Source of the DNA: Xanthomarina arctica
Lineage (GTDB): Bacteria; Bacteroidota; Bacteroidia; Flavobacteriales; Flavobacteriaceae
Assembly (NCBI RefSeq): GCF_014638915.1
Contig: NZ_BMFQ01000001.1
Span: forward strand, 682,001 to 746,000
DNA length: 64,000 nucleotides
Direction: 5' to 3'
Shown: positions 17,185-25,037 of the stretch, one piece after another
How the letters are laid out: every line of letters begins with the position of its first letter
Position numbering within the stretch: the first letter of the stretch is position 1
Program-made: the position numbers and the translations under genes
The notes under the pieces: generated by a model
Told to the model about the DNA's origin: nothing
Database searches by the model: none
Seen by the model: only the letters and a program-made list of their open reading frames with translations

Positions 17185-17530
17185 TTGTATTAGCAAGCGT
17201 TTTAGTGTAGATTAAAGGTAATGAATTATTTAGATAAAGCACATTGACTTGGTTAGAATGAAGCTGTTTTTACTTGTTTGTTCATGTTTACAAAGAACAT
17301 GACAATCAATGCAGAAATTATTTCCAAAACGCTTTAAAGGAGGCGCTTAATTTTAGTTTTTTTTAAATTATATGAATAAAAGAGTATCCTATTTTTAAAT
17401 AAATAGGCTCCCATTATTTTAACTACAATAACTCGAAATCAGGGAGTCTTTGGTTCTAGATTAAATGAAACACCTATAAAATCAAGGCTTACGGGACGAG
17501 TGGCTATTATATTTGGGTTCAATAAATTGC
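17185..17530. other. Intergenic stretch between glpD and the Crp-like gene
   Basis: No gene seen. It contains the inverted repeat TCATGTT (17282-17288) / AACATGA (17296-17302) with a 7-base spacer, a weak hairpin CCTATTT/AAATAGG (17388-17407), and at 17477-17492 a 16-base string matching the tRNA 3' flank at 8047-8062 in 15 of 16 positions. Confidence 0.6.
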
Positions 17531-19198
17531 TTATTCCTTGTCATAAAAATGTGTTGCATCTTTTAGAAGGAGATTTAGTATTTCTTTTTCTTTTTTAATG
17601 CGAGTAGCATCCCAATTTAAGTACTGAGTACAATCTTTAATTACAGCATTTTTAAATTTTGAAATACTGGAAATATTAAAATACAATCTTCCAGTTCGTC
17701 TTACAAAAAAATCGGATAGGCTATTAACCATTTCAAAGTGAATACCATACCATAATTCCGCTCTTATTAGGCGTAACTCAGCATTTTTATTCGTAAAAGA
17801 CTGCATTTTTTTGAGGATAATATCTGTTTGTTTCCCGTAAGTTGAGGTTAAATACCAAGAAAAATAAGCGTCATTAATTCCTGCTTTCTTAAGTTTTTGC
17901 TGTAATTTTTTCTGATAGGTTTTTACATCTTTAGATGATATTATCTCTTGTGTAGTAAGCGCAATTTTTTCAGTATATGATTCTTTAAATTTTGAGGCTT
18001 GTTTTGTCGTCATCGTTTTTATAACGACATCAATAACGCGATGTGCCATTTTTCTATAACCAGTTAATTTTCCTCCCGCAATAGAAATTAAGCCACTATC
18101 AGAAATAAATATTTCATCTTTTCTAGATAATTCTGAAGGATCTTTTTCGGCTTCATGAATTAATGGTCTCAATCCCGCCCAATTCGATTCTATATCATTT
18201 TCGTGTAAATTAATTTTTGGAAAAGCAGCATTAACGGCCTCTAGCAAATAGTTAATATCAGCTTTAGTGGTGACCACATGTTCTAAATCACCAAAATAAT
18301 CGGTATCTGTGGTCCCTACATAAGTAACGCGACCTCTAGGAATGGCGAAAATCATACGGCCATCAGCTACATCAAAATAAACCGATTGTTTTAAAGGAAA
18401 TTTTTCAAATGGAAAAACAATGTGCACACCTTTCGTTAGATGTAAATGTTTGTTGTTTCTGGAGGCATCTTTTTCACGCAATACATCTACCCAAGGCCCA
18501 GTGGCCGAAACAAAATTTCTAGATGTAATGTTTATAATTTCTTCTGAATTGTGATCAAGACATGCAACACTTTTAATTTTTTTTCTAGTATTGTAGTTAA
18601 AAGTCTGCATTTCGCAATAATTAAGAATCGTAGCTCCAAATTCGGAAGCTTTTTTAAGTAATTCTATAGTAAGTCGTGCATCGTCTGTTCTGTATTCGGA
18701 ATAATATCCACTCCCAAGAATTGTTTTAGCATCCAATAAGGGCTCTTTTTCTAGGGTTTCGGTTTTATTTAGCATTTTCCTCCTGTCGTCACCTTCAACA
18801 CTTGCCAATAAATCGTAAACTTTTAATCCAATGGATGTCATCATTTTCCCGTAAGTACCACCTTCAACAAGAGGCAAAAGCATTTTTTCTGGTATGACTA
18901 AATGTGGTGCTAATTTATGAACAATGGCGCGTTCTCTGCCGGATTCCTTTACTAAACCAATTTCTAATTGTTTTAAATAGCGCAAGCCGCCATGAATTAG
19001 TTTTGTAGATTTATTACTTGTCCCAGAAGCAAAATCATTTTTTTCAATCAAGCAGGTTTTCATGCCACGTGAAGCAGCATCAAGTGCAATTCCTGCTCCT
19101 GTAACTCCTCCACCAATAATAACAAGGTCAAATTTCTGGGTAGTAACTTTTTTAATTTGTTTTGCTCTATTTAAGATAGAAAAAGGTTTGGTTTTCAT
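17531..19198 (-). CDS. glpD: Glycerol-3-phosphate dehydrogenase, FAD-dependent
   Basis: 555 residues. It oxidises glycerol 3-phosphate to dihydroxyacetone phosphate and passes electrons to quinone at the inner membrane. The FAD-binding VIIGGGVTGAGIALDA is at ~27-42, followed by SNKSTKLIHGGLRYL, GVHIVFP, RMIFAIPRGRVTYVGTTDTDY and SIAGGKLTGYRKMA, all conserved in GlpD; a C-terminal helical domain is present. It starts five bases after the glpK stop, so the two form an operon. Together they channel glycerol into central metabolism and fit the lipid-related genes on the other strand. Confidence 0.95.
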   Translation of the reverse strand: MKTKPFSILNRAKQIKKVTTQKFDLVIIGGGVTGAGIALDAASRGMKTCLIEKNDFASGTSNKSTKLIHGGLRYLKQLEIGLVKESGRERAIVHKLAPHLVIPEKMLLPLVEGGTYGKMMTSIGLKVYDLLASVEGDDRRKMLNKTETLEKEPLLDAKTILGSGYYSEYRTDDARLTIELLKKASEFGATILNYCEMQTFNYNTRKKIKSVACLDHNSEEIINITSRNFVSATGPWVDVLREKDASRNNKHLHLTKGVHIVFPFEKFPLKQSVYFDVADGRMIFAIPRGRVTYVGTTDTDYFGDLEHVVTTKADINYLLEAVNAAFPKINLHENDIESNWAGLRPLIHEAEKDPSELSRKDEIFISDSGLISIAGGKLTGYRKMAHRVIDVVIKTMTTKQASKFKESYTEKIALTTQEIISSKDVKTYQKKLQQKLKKAGINDAYFSWYLTSTYGKQTDIILKKMQSFTNKNAELRLIRAELWYGIHFEMVNSLSDFFVRRTGRLYFNISSISKFKNAVIKDCTQYLNWDATRIKKEKEILNLLLKDATHFYDKE

Positions 19199-19203
19199 AT
19201 ATT

Positions 19204-20697
19204 TTATTGGGCATCATTTATTGTTCTGGTTCTTTTTATAGCATCCAACCAACCTGTATATTTTTGTGTTCTAGTTTTTGAATCCATTTTAGGTGAAAAT
19301 ATTCGATCCACTTCACGAATAGTTTCTATATCTTGTTTTGTCCAAATACCAGCTTTTAAACCAGCAAGCATGGCAGCTCCTAAAGCTGTAATTTCTATCA
19401 TTTTTGGTCTATCTACAGGAACATTTAAAAGATCGGATTGAAATTGCATTAGGTAATTATTAGCACTTGCTCCACCATCGACCTTTAACCACGTTAGAGG
19501 TTTCCCGCTATCTTCTTCCATGGCATTTATAACATCTTTTGTTTGATAAGCTAACGATTCTAGAGTTGCTTTTATGATTTCGTTTTTACCAATATCTAGT
19601 GTAATTCCATAGATGGTACCTTTAGCGTTAGCATCCCAATAAGGTGCTCCTAATCCAGCAAAAGCAGGAACCACATATAAATCTTTTAAAGGGGGAATGC
19701 TATTGCAAATGTGTTCGGTTTCTTTTACTTGGTTAATTAATTGCATTTTATCACGTAACCACTGGATGGATGCACCACCAATAAAAATACTGCCTTCTAA
19801 AATATAATTTTTTGGTTGATCTGGTAAGCTACAAGCTAAAGTTGTAATTAAACCGTTTTTTGATGATACAAAATCTTTTCCATTGTTTAAAAGTATGAAA
19901 CAACCTGTTCCGTAGGTGTTTTTTGCAATCCCTTCTGCAGAACCACCTTGCCCAAACAATGCTGCTTGTTGGTCTCCTGCTACACCACAAATAGGAATAT
20001 CTATGTTTTTATATTGTACATGACCAAAACTAGAGGAAGATGTTTTTACTTCTGGTAACATCGATTTTGGAATGTCTAAAGCGGATAATAAAGTATCGTC
20101 CCATTTTAAATCTTTGATGTTATACAACATGGTTCGCGAGGCATTGGTATGATCTGTATAATGATGCTTACCGTTTGTAAACTTATAAATTAACCAACTA
20201 TCGATGGTTCCAAACAGAAGTTTTCCAGCATCTGCTTTTTCCCGCGCACCTTTCACATGATCTAAAATCCATTTTAATTTGGTTCCCGAAAAATAGGCGT
20301 CAATGACCAATCCAGTATGCTCTCGAACATAAGTTCCTAAGCCATCATTTTTTAAAGTCTTACAAATATCTTTTGTTCTATTATCTAACCAAACAATAGC
20401 ATTATAAATAGGTATGCCAGTTTCCTTATCCCAAACCACCGTAGTTTCTCTTTGATTAGTAATACCTATGGTAGCAATATCTTTTGAATGGATTCCAGTC
20501 TCTTTTAAAACAGTTTCAAAGGTTTCTTTTTGATCCTGATAAATTTGGTTTGGGTCATGTTCTACCCAACCCGCTTCTGGATAGTGTTGTGTGAGTTCTT
20601 TTTGAGAAATTCCTTGGATATTACCTTGAGTATCAAAGATGATAGTTCTAGTACTGGTGGTACCTTGATCGAAAGCGATTATATATTTTTTATTCAT
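19204..20697 (-). CDS. glpK: Glycerol kinase
   Basis: 497 residues, the standard length. It phosphorylates glycerol with ATP. Motifs: AFDQGTTSTRTIIFD at the N-terminus, GWVEHDP, TNQRETTVVWDKETG, NAIVWLDNRT, and in the C-terminal half AFAGLGAPYWDANAKGTIYG and WLKVDGGASANNYLMQFQ. First gene of the glpK-glpD operon and divergent from the granule/lipid gene block across 190 bases. No glycerol facilitator gene (glpF) is next to it. Confidence 0.97.
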   Translation of the reverse strand: MNKKYIIAFDQGTTSTRTIIFDTQGNIQGISQKELTQHYPEAGWVEHDPNQIYQDQKETFETVLKETGIHSKDIATIGITNQRETTVVWDKETGIPIYNAIVWLDNRTKDICKTLKNDGLGTYVREHTGLVIDAYFSGTKLKWILDHVKGAREKADAGKLLFGTIDSWLIYKFTNGKHHYTDHTNASRTMLYNIKDLKWDDTLLSALDIPKSMLPEVKTSSSSFGHVQYKNIDIPICGVAGDQQAALFGQGGSAEGIAKNTYGTGCFILLNNGKDFVSSKNGLITTLACSLPDQPKNYILEGSIFIGGASIQWLRDKMQLINQVKETEHICNSIPPLKDLYVVPAFAGLGAPYWDANAKGTIYGITLDIGKNEIIKATLESLAYQTKDVINAMEEDSGKPLTWLKVDGGASANNYLMQFQSDLLNVPVDRPKMIEITALGAAMLAGLKAGIWTKQDIETIREVDRIFSPKMDSKTRTQKYTGWLDAIKRTRTINDAQ

Positions 20698-20887
20698 AGA
20701 TGTGCTTTTGAAAAGATCTAATTCTATGGTGGTTTAAAAGACTAGAACATAAAGAACTGAAAATATTCTTTAAATATTAAACTTTCAAAGGAAACTATTT
20801 TTAAATCCGTCATGAGTATTGTTAGGCTATATGAATGCTTAATTTCAAAAAGATTTGTAATTTGTCTGAGATTTAAATTTTAAGATT

Positions 20888-21427
20888 ATGGCTAAAAAAG
20901 CAGATCAAACGGCATCCTTTATGGTTCGGTTTAACCAGATTATTTTTGAAGAAGATGGAGAATCTAAAGTGCAATGGCGTGGAAAAGTATCTCATGTGCA
21001 AGGAGGAGAGGATAAAAGTTTTTCAGATTTCAAAGATGCAGTCGTTTTTATTCAAGAAAAATTGGGAGATTTAACCATGGAAGCCACGAAGGATAAATCG
21101 CCAGAATTACAGGATTCGCTATTAAAAAAGAGTTTTTCTTTATGGAAAACTATGGCGAAAGAAGGACCCAAAGTACTTATGGATACCATTAAAGATCCTA
21201 GAAAGCAAGTCGCTAACTTACAAGATCAAATAAGTTATTTTGGAGAAGATTTAAAAGATAAAGTACACATCGATCAATGGCGAAATGCCTCGAGGTCCGA
21301 TTTTAATACCATTAAAGAGTCCATCAGTACTTTGGCTGATGAAATAAAAAAACTAAATGCTAAAGTAGATGCTATGGCTAAACCTGTTAAAACTACTAAA
21401 ACAACTCGCACTACTAAAAAGAAGTAA
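20888..21427 (+). CDS. Small protein of the granule block, unknown function
   Basis: 179 residues. The N-terminus (SFMVRFNQIIFEEDGESKVQ, then WRGKVSHVQGGEDKSFSDF) resembles a small uncharacterised module with a WRGxVxHVQxGE signature that I recall from scattered proteins in other phyla. The middle and C-terminal part is helical, ending in a Lys/Thr-rich tail (KTTKTTRTTKKK) similar to those of the phasin-like proteins downstream. No signal peptide or membrane helix. The regulator gene follows after seven bases, so they are co-transcribed. Function unknown; granule association or a regulatory partner role is inference from place and tail only. Confidence 0.6.
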   Translation: MAKKADQTASFMVRFNQIIFEEDGESKVQWRGKVSHVQGGEDKSFSDFKDAVVFIQEKLGDLTMEATKDKSPELQDSLLKKSFSLWKTMAKEGPKVLMDTIKDPRKQVANLQDQISYFGEDLKDKVHIDQWRNASRSDFNTIKESISTLADEIKKLNAKVDAMAKPVKTTKTTRTTKKK

Positions 21428-21434
21428 GCCCTAA

Positions 21435-22235
21435 ATGAGCCATCTTAAAAACAAACTACAAGAATTAAAACGGTTTCAGGAAGAAGCGAGCATTCGTATT
21501 CAAACCTTGGGACAGTTTAATTTGTGGCGCGACAATGAAAAGGTGGATTCTAAACAATGGGGAAGAGATAAATCCATACAATTATTACAGTATTTAATAT
21601 CTAATAGGCAGCGTCATGCACTTCATAAAGAAAAAATTATGGATCATCTTTGGGAAGAAGGTGACGATCGTGATTTTAAAGTTGCCATGCATGGTGTTAA
21701 TAAAGTGCTAGAACCAGAAAGACCTTCAAGAACCGAACCTAGTTTTGTAATTAGACAAGGTGTAAGTTATCAATTAGACTTGGAGAAAATCTGGATAGAT
21801 GTCGAAGCCTTAGAACAATATATTATTATAGGGAATGAAGCTTTAGGTGAAGATCAGGTTATTTCTAAACAAGCCTATAAAGCTGCAATTGCTTTATATC
21901 AAGGCGTGTATTTGCCAAATCGCATTTTTGAAGATTGGTCTTCTGAAGAACGCGAAAAAATTCAAGTTTTTATTTTGGGTGCTTATGTTATTCTTGCAGA
22001 AATGTTGCTGAACGAAAATCCTTTAGAAAGCATCCGTTTAGCACAATGTGCCATTGCCATAGATAAAACATGGGAAGATGCCTATCGTTTGCAAATGCAA
22101 GCCTATATTATTAAAGGTAATAGACCACAAGCCATAAAGGCATATCAAAAATGTGCAGATGTTTTAGATAAAGAATATGGTATCGATCCGCTTCCTGCTA
22201 CTAAAAACCTGCTTCAAGAGATAGAGAATATTTAA
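21435..22235 (+). CDS. SARP/BTAD-type transcriptional regulator
   Basis: 266 residues. Residues ~20-105 form an OmpR-like winged helix (IRIQTLGQFNLWRDN, then LLQYLISNRQRHALHKEKIMDHLWEE, FKVAMHGVNKVLEP). Residues ~120-266 are a bacterial transcriptional activator domain of TPR helices (YQGVYLPNRIFEDWSSEERE, EDAYRLQMQAYIIKGNRPQAIKAYQKC). This is the two-domain layout of actinobacterial SARPs, with no extra sensor or ATPase. Such stand-alone proteins are uncommon in Bacteroidota to my knowledge. It precedes the phasin-like genes and is likely to regulate them or the lipid genes. Confidence 0.8.
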   Translation: MSHLKNKLQELKRFQEEASIRIQTLGQFNLWRDNEKVDSKQWGRDKSIQLLQYLISNRQRHALHKEKIMDHLWEEGDDRDFKVAMHGVNKVLEPERPSRTEPSFVIRQGVSYQLDLEKIWIDVEALEQYIIIGNEALGEDQVISKQAYKAAIALYQGVYLPNRIFEDWSSEEREKIQVFILGAYVILAEMLLNENPLESIRLAQCAIAIDKTWEDAYRLQMQAYIIKGNRPQAIKAYQKCADVLDKEYGIDPLPATKNLLQEIENI

Positions 22236-22242
22236 TAGTATT

Positions 22243-22319
22243 CAGTCTCAGTCTCAGTCTCAGTTTTCATTTTCAACTTCAACTTCAACTTCAACTTCAA
22301 CTTCAACTTCAACTTCAAT
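22243..22319. repeat. Two adjacent hexanucleotide microsatellites
   Basis: CAGTCT repeated three times plus CAGTTT (22243-22266), then TTCAAC repeated seven times plus TTCAAT (22272-22319). They fill the gap between the regulator gene and the promoter of the first phasin-like gene. Copy number could vary by slippage and change spacing of upstream elements. Confidence 0.95.
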
Positions 22320-22324
22320 TCCAT

Positions 22325-22360
22325 TTGTAACTCATTTGTAACTGCCTGATAGTATGTTTG
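22325..22360 (+). promoter_or_regulatory. Promoter region of the first phasin-like gene, with a shared upstream motif
   Basis: TATGTTTG (22353-22360) fits the TANNTTTG -7 box. Upstream, ATTTGTAACT occurs twice in direct repeat. The string ACTCATTTGTAACT plus CTGAT and GTATGTTTG is found again, almost unchanged, before the second phasin-like gene. The TTG to -7 distance (14 or 25 bases) is off the usual 17-23, which suggests that an activator is needed. Confidence 0.65.
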
Positions 22361-22401
22361 CACCATAATTAATAAACAAGACATTTAAACTATATCATAT
22401 T

Positions 22402-22674
22402 ATGGCAACTAAAACTAAAAAAACGCAAACAACGCTTATCGATACTACTGCAAAAACAGTTTTAGGATTAGCTACTAAAGCAAACAATTTAGCTTTAAAT
22501 ACTACTGAAAAAGTAGCGCTAAAATCAATTGATTTAACCGAAAAAGGTTTAGGATTTTCTAGTACTGTAATGAAGAAAGGTTTAAAAGCTTCAGCTAAAA
22601 ATCAAGATTTCGTTTTCAATACCTTAGAAACAGTAAAAGGGAAGGTTGTAAAGTTTCTTCCAAAATTTAAATAA
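22402..22674 (+). CDS. Phasin-like granule protein 1
   Basis: 90 residues, Lys/Thr/Ala-rich, amphipathic helical, no signal peptide. It shares the patterns LALNTTEKVALKSIDL and KNQDFVFNTLETVKGK with the two proteins downstream, showing that the three are paralogous. The composition and QD-hVFDTh-TVKG pattern fit the phasin family, proteins that coat polyhydroxyalkanoate or other storage inclusions. No PHA synthase gene is in the window, so the coated inclusion may be neutral lipid. Assignment is by pattern and context. Confidence 0.6.
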   Translation: MATKTKKTQTTLIDTTAKTVLGLATKANNLALNTTEKVALKSIDLTEKGLGFSSTVMKKGLKASAKNQDFVFNTLETVKGKVVKFLPKFK

Positions 22675-22710
22675 TTTTCCAAAATTAAGGTACGCGTCCT
22701 CAGGTGCAAC

Positions 22711-22739
22711 TCATTTGTAACTCGCTGATTGTATGTTTG
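22711..22739 (+). promoter_or_regulatory. Promoter region of the second phasin-like gene
   Basis: TCATTTGTAACT followed by a -7 box TATGTTTG (22732-22739), 43 bases before the ATG. The 14-base TTG to -7 spacing and the surrounding bases repeat those at 22325-22360, so the two genes should be co-regulated. Confidence 0.65.
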
Positions 22740-22781
22740 TACCAGAATTAAAACAATAATAATACATAACAACAATATATT

Positions 22782-23840
22782 ATGGCAACTACAACAAAAA
22801 AAGCAACTAAGAAAGGTGATAAACCAAGTGTTGCAAAAAAAGTGAATACAAGTTTAATTAATGCATCAATGGCTGCGCTTAGTACAACTGTAGAAAATGG
22901 TGAGAAATGGCAAAAATTAGCTTCTAAATTAATTAAGAAGTCTGAAAAAGTAAGAGAGCAACAAATCAATATGGTTTTTGATACAGCTGAATCTGTAAAA
23001 GGTCAGTTTGCAACTGGAACGGATAGAATGAAAGATTTAGTTGGTTACGATGCTGCATTAGTTGAAAAAGCTAAAAAAATGGCTATTAATAATCCTGTAA
23101 GTAAAAAAATAGTTGGTATTGTAGAAGGTATTACTGAAAAAGCATCTAAAAACCCAATGGTTCAGAAGGCAGAAAAGACTACTGAAGATTTTAAATCTAT
23201 GGGAAAAGCTAAATTTAATGAGTTGAAAGGAGATGTTTTAAAACAAGCTTCAAAAATCGTTAATAAAGCAGAACATAAACTTGAGGACGCTAAAAAAGAG
23301 CTTAAAAAGGATGCAAAAAAAGCAACTAAAAAAGCGGCTAAAACAGATCCTAAGAAAACAACTGAAGCAATCAAAGCTAAAGGGGCAACTAAAGTAAAAG
23401 TGGTAAAAGCTACTACTGCGGCAAAGAAAACTAAAGCAAAAGCAAAAGTTGAAACTAAAGTAGCAAATAAAGTAGTTACCAAAACTCAAGCTAAAAAAGA
23501 AGTAACTAAAAAAGTTGCAAACATTGAAGCAAAAGGTGCGGAAAAAGTAAAAACCGTAAAAGCAGAAGTAAAAGAAACCATTAAGACATCTGCAAAAGAC
23601 GATTTAAAGTTAATTTACGGAGTAGGACCAAAAACCGAAATTACATTTAATAATAACGGAATCAATACCTATACAGATTTAGCAAAAATGGAAGTAGAAC
23701 AGATTGAGGCAATTCTAACAAAAGAAGGAATTACGTTTGGAGCTACAGAAGCTAAAGATTGGAAAAAACAAGCTGAGGTTGCTGTTAAAGATGGTTCTGA
23801 AGGATTGGTTAAATGGGTAGAGAGATATAGAACTGCTTAA
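22782..23840 (+). CDS. Phasin-like protein fused to a histone-H1-like tail and helix-hairpin-helix domain
   Basis: 352 residues in three parts. Residues ~20-140 are phasin-like (NGEKWQKLASKLIKKSEKVREQQ, then INMVFDTAESVKGQ). Residues ~145-275 are a Lys/Ala/Thr-rich low-complexity tract (KKATKKAAKTDPKKTTEAIKA) resembling histone H1 or AlgP tails. The last ~80 residues (DDLKLIYGVGPKTEITFNNN, GINTYTDLAKM, then WKKQAEVAV) form a helix-hairpin-helix domain of the kind annotated as flap-endonuclease-like. The layout recalls PhaF of Pseudomonas, where an H1-like tail ties granules to the nucleoid, but the extra HhH domain is unusual. A DNA-tethering granule protein is inferred. Confidence 0.75.
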   Translation: MATTTKKATKKGDKPSVAKKVNTSLINASMAALSTTVENGEKWQKLASKLIKKSEKVREQQINMVFDTAESVKGQFATGTDRMKDLVGYDAALVEKAKKMAINNPVSKKIVGIVEGITEKASKNPMVQKAEKTTEDFKSMGKAKFNELKGDVLKQASKIVNKAEHKLEDAKKELKKDAKKATKKAAKTDPKKTTEAIKAKGATKVKVVKATTAAKKTKAKAKVETKVANKVVTKTQAKKEVTKKVANIEAKGAEKVKTVKAEVKETIKTSAKDDLKLIYGVGPKTEITFNNNGINTYTDLAKMEVEQIEAILTKEGITFGATEAKDWKKQAEVAVKDGSEGLVKWVERYRTA

Positions 23841-23866
23841 TTAATAACATTAAATATTAATTTATT

Positions 23867-24157
23867 ATGGACACAAAAAAATCAATGCTAGATGCGCCAA
23901 AGAAAATGGTATTTAAAGCACTAGATAAAACAAAAAGCACATTAAAATCTGCAAATGGTTTCGCTCTTAATACAACTGAAGAGGTTGTTACTGAAGGAAT
24001 AATTGTTGCAGAGCAGTGGCAAACTGTTGCTAATAAAGCATTAAATGATGGTTTAAAATTAGCTGCAACACAACAAGACATTGTTTTTGATGCCTTAACA
24101 GGAATGAAAAAACATGTATTACTAAGTAAAAAAAGGTTTACTAAGCTTATAGCATAG
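23867..24157 (+). CDS. Phasin-like granule protein 3
   Basis: 96 residues, helical, with NTTEEVVTEGIIVAEQWQTVANKAL and QQDIVFDALTGMKKH, matching the other two phasin-like proteins. It lies 26 bases after the HhH fusion gene, so it is probably co-transcribed, and a strong terminator follows 33 bases after its stop. It lacks the Lys/Ala tail. Likely a surface protein of the same inclusion. Confidence 0.6.
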   Translation: MDTKKSMLDAPKKMVFKALDKTKSTLKSANGFALNTTEEVVTEGIIVAEQWQTVANKALNDGLKLAATQQDIVFDALTGMKKHVLLSKKRFTKLIA

Positions 24158-24190
24158 TTTAAAGTTTTGATTATTATAGTTGGTTAGTTA

Positions 24191-24221
24191 AACCAAGTTA
24201 CTTTGTAGCTTGGTTTTTTTT
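24191..24221 (+). terminator. Rho-independent terminator of the phasin operon
   Basis: The arms AACCAAGTTAC (24191-24201) and GTAGCTTGGTT (24205-24215) pair over 11 positions with one wobble around TTT, followed by a run of Ts. Confidence 0.9.
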
Positions 24222-24281
24222 GTTTTAGAGATATTAGTTTTAGCCAAAACGTTTTGTATTTTTAGGACAAATATTTTGGTT

Positions 24282-24932
24282 GTGGCAAAGAAAAAGAAAA
24301 TATCAGTTTCAGACATTATAACATTTTATATGGATTACGTGGTTGAACATCAAAGTAAGCCAGAATCGGTTGAAGACTTTTCCTTACTTCACCAATTTGA
24401 TGATGTTATATTCTATGAGCATTTTACCTCGTTTAAAGATTTAGAAAAAACCATCTATAATGTGCTTTTTGAAAATTCGTTAGTTGTTTTAATGCAAAGT
24501 CCGGAATATCATAGTTTCAGTAAAAAAGACAAATTACTGAGTTTGTATTATACCTTTTTTGAAAACCTTTCTCTAAATCGAGAATATGTTGAAGTTTCTT
24601 TAAAAGGTTTTGAAAATCAGCTCAAAGCACTTTCAGTTTTTTCAAAATTAAAGCGCAGTTTTTCTGCTTATATTGAGGAATTAGATTTAGAAACATTCAA
24701 TTTGAATATTGATAGTATTGAAACACTTCAGAAGAAAACCATTAAAGAATCTGCTTGGGTACAATTTTTATTTACAATGAAATTCTGGTTGGATGATACC
24801 TCTGAAGCTTTCGAAAAAACAGATATTTTTATTGAAAAATCTCTAAACACTAGTTTCGAATTACTAGAAACCAAAACATTGCATAATATTATTGATCTAG
24901 CAAAGTTCTTATATAAAGAGAAAGTAAAATAG
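24282..24932 (+). CDS. TetR-like regulator with a degenerate N-terminal HTH
   Basis: About 217 residues from the GTG at 24282 (TTG at 24276 is an alternative). The frame opens inside the preceding terminator, which supports the later start. The N-terminus (ISVSDIITFYMDYVVEHQ ... FDDVIFYEHFTSFKDLEKTIYNVL) keeps the lY-hFxSKxdLe signature that closes the TetR HTH, although the HTH itself is poorly conserved. The rest is an all-helical ligand-binding-like domain. It lies directly before the AarF-family gene. It may respond to an acyl-CoA or lipid ligand, by analogy with other TetR proteins at lipid loci; this is inference. Confidence 0.65.
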   Translation: MAKKKKISVSDIITFYMDYVVEHQSKPESVEDFSLLHQFDDVIFYEHFTSFKDLEKTIYNVLFENSLVVLMQSPEYHSFSKKDKLLSLYYTFFENLSLNREYVEVSLKGFENQLKALSVFSKLKRSFSAYIEELDLETFNLNIDSIETLQKKTIKESAWVQFLFTMKFWLDDTSEAFEKTDIFIEKSLNTSFELLETKTLHNIIDLAKFLYKEKVK

Positions 24933-25003
24933 TAGCGCTGCAAGCCTTAAATTTTCGGGATTAAAAACCTTGTAGCTCTAAAACGAAACATACAAGCTTA
25001 AGT

Positions 25004-25026
25004 TTATCTTGAGCGATAGTCGAAAG
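25004..25026 (+). repeat. Dispersed short repeat TTATCTTGAGCG..GTCGAAAG, copy 1
   Basis: A 23-base string ending just 12 bases before the AarF-family ATG. A second copy is at 56925-56948. Similar TTGAGCG-n-GTCGAA strings are familiar intergenic repeats in flavobacterial genomes. Confidence 0.7.
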
Positions 25027-25037
25027 ACGAACATAAA

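Noticed and set aside
17388-17407. Terminator for a plus-strand gene
   Set aside because: Weak AT-rich arms, no T run and no plus-strand gene ends there.
22272-22319. CRISPR-like repeat
   Set aside because: The repeats are 6-bp head-to-tail units without spacers, i.e. a microsatellite.
23162-23489. Long minus-strand frames opposite the phasin-HhH gene
   Set aside because: They are reverse shadows of the AAA/GCN-rich Lys/Ala tract, giving Phe/Ser/Cys-rich nonsense proteins with no start context.
20888-24157. Polyhydroxyalkanoate biosynthesis operon
   Set aside because: Phasin-like proteins are present, but no synthase (phaC/phaE), thiolase or reductase gene is found in the window; acyltransferases for neutral lipid are.
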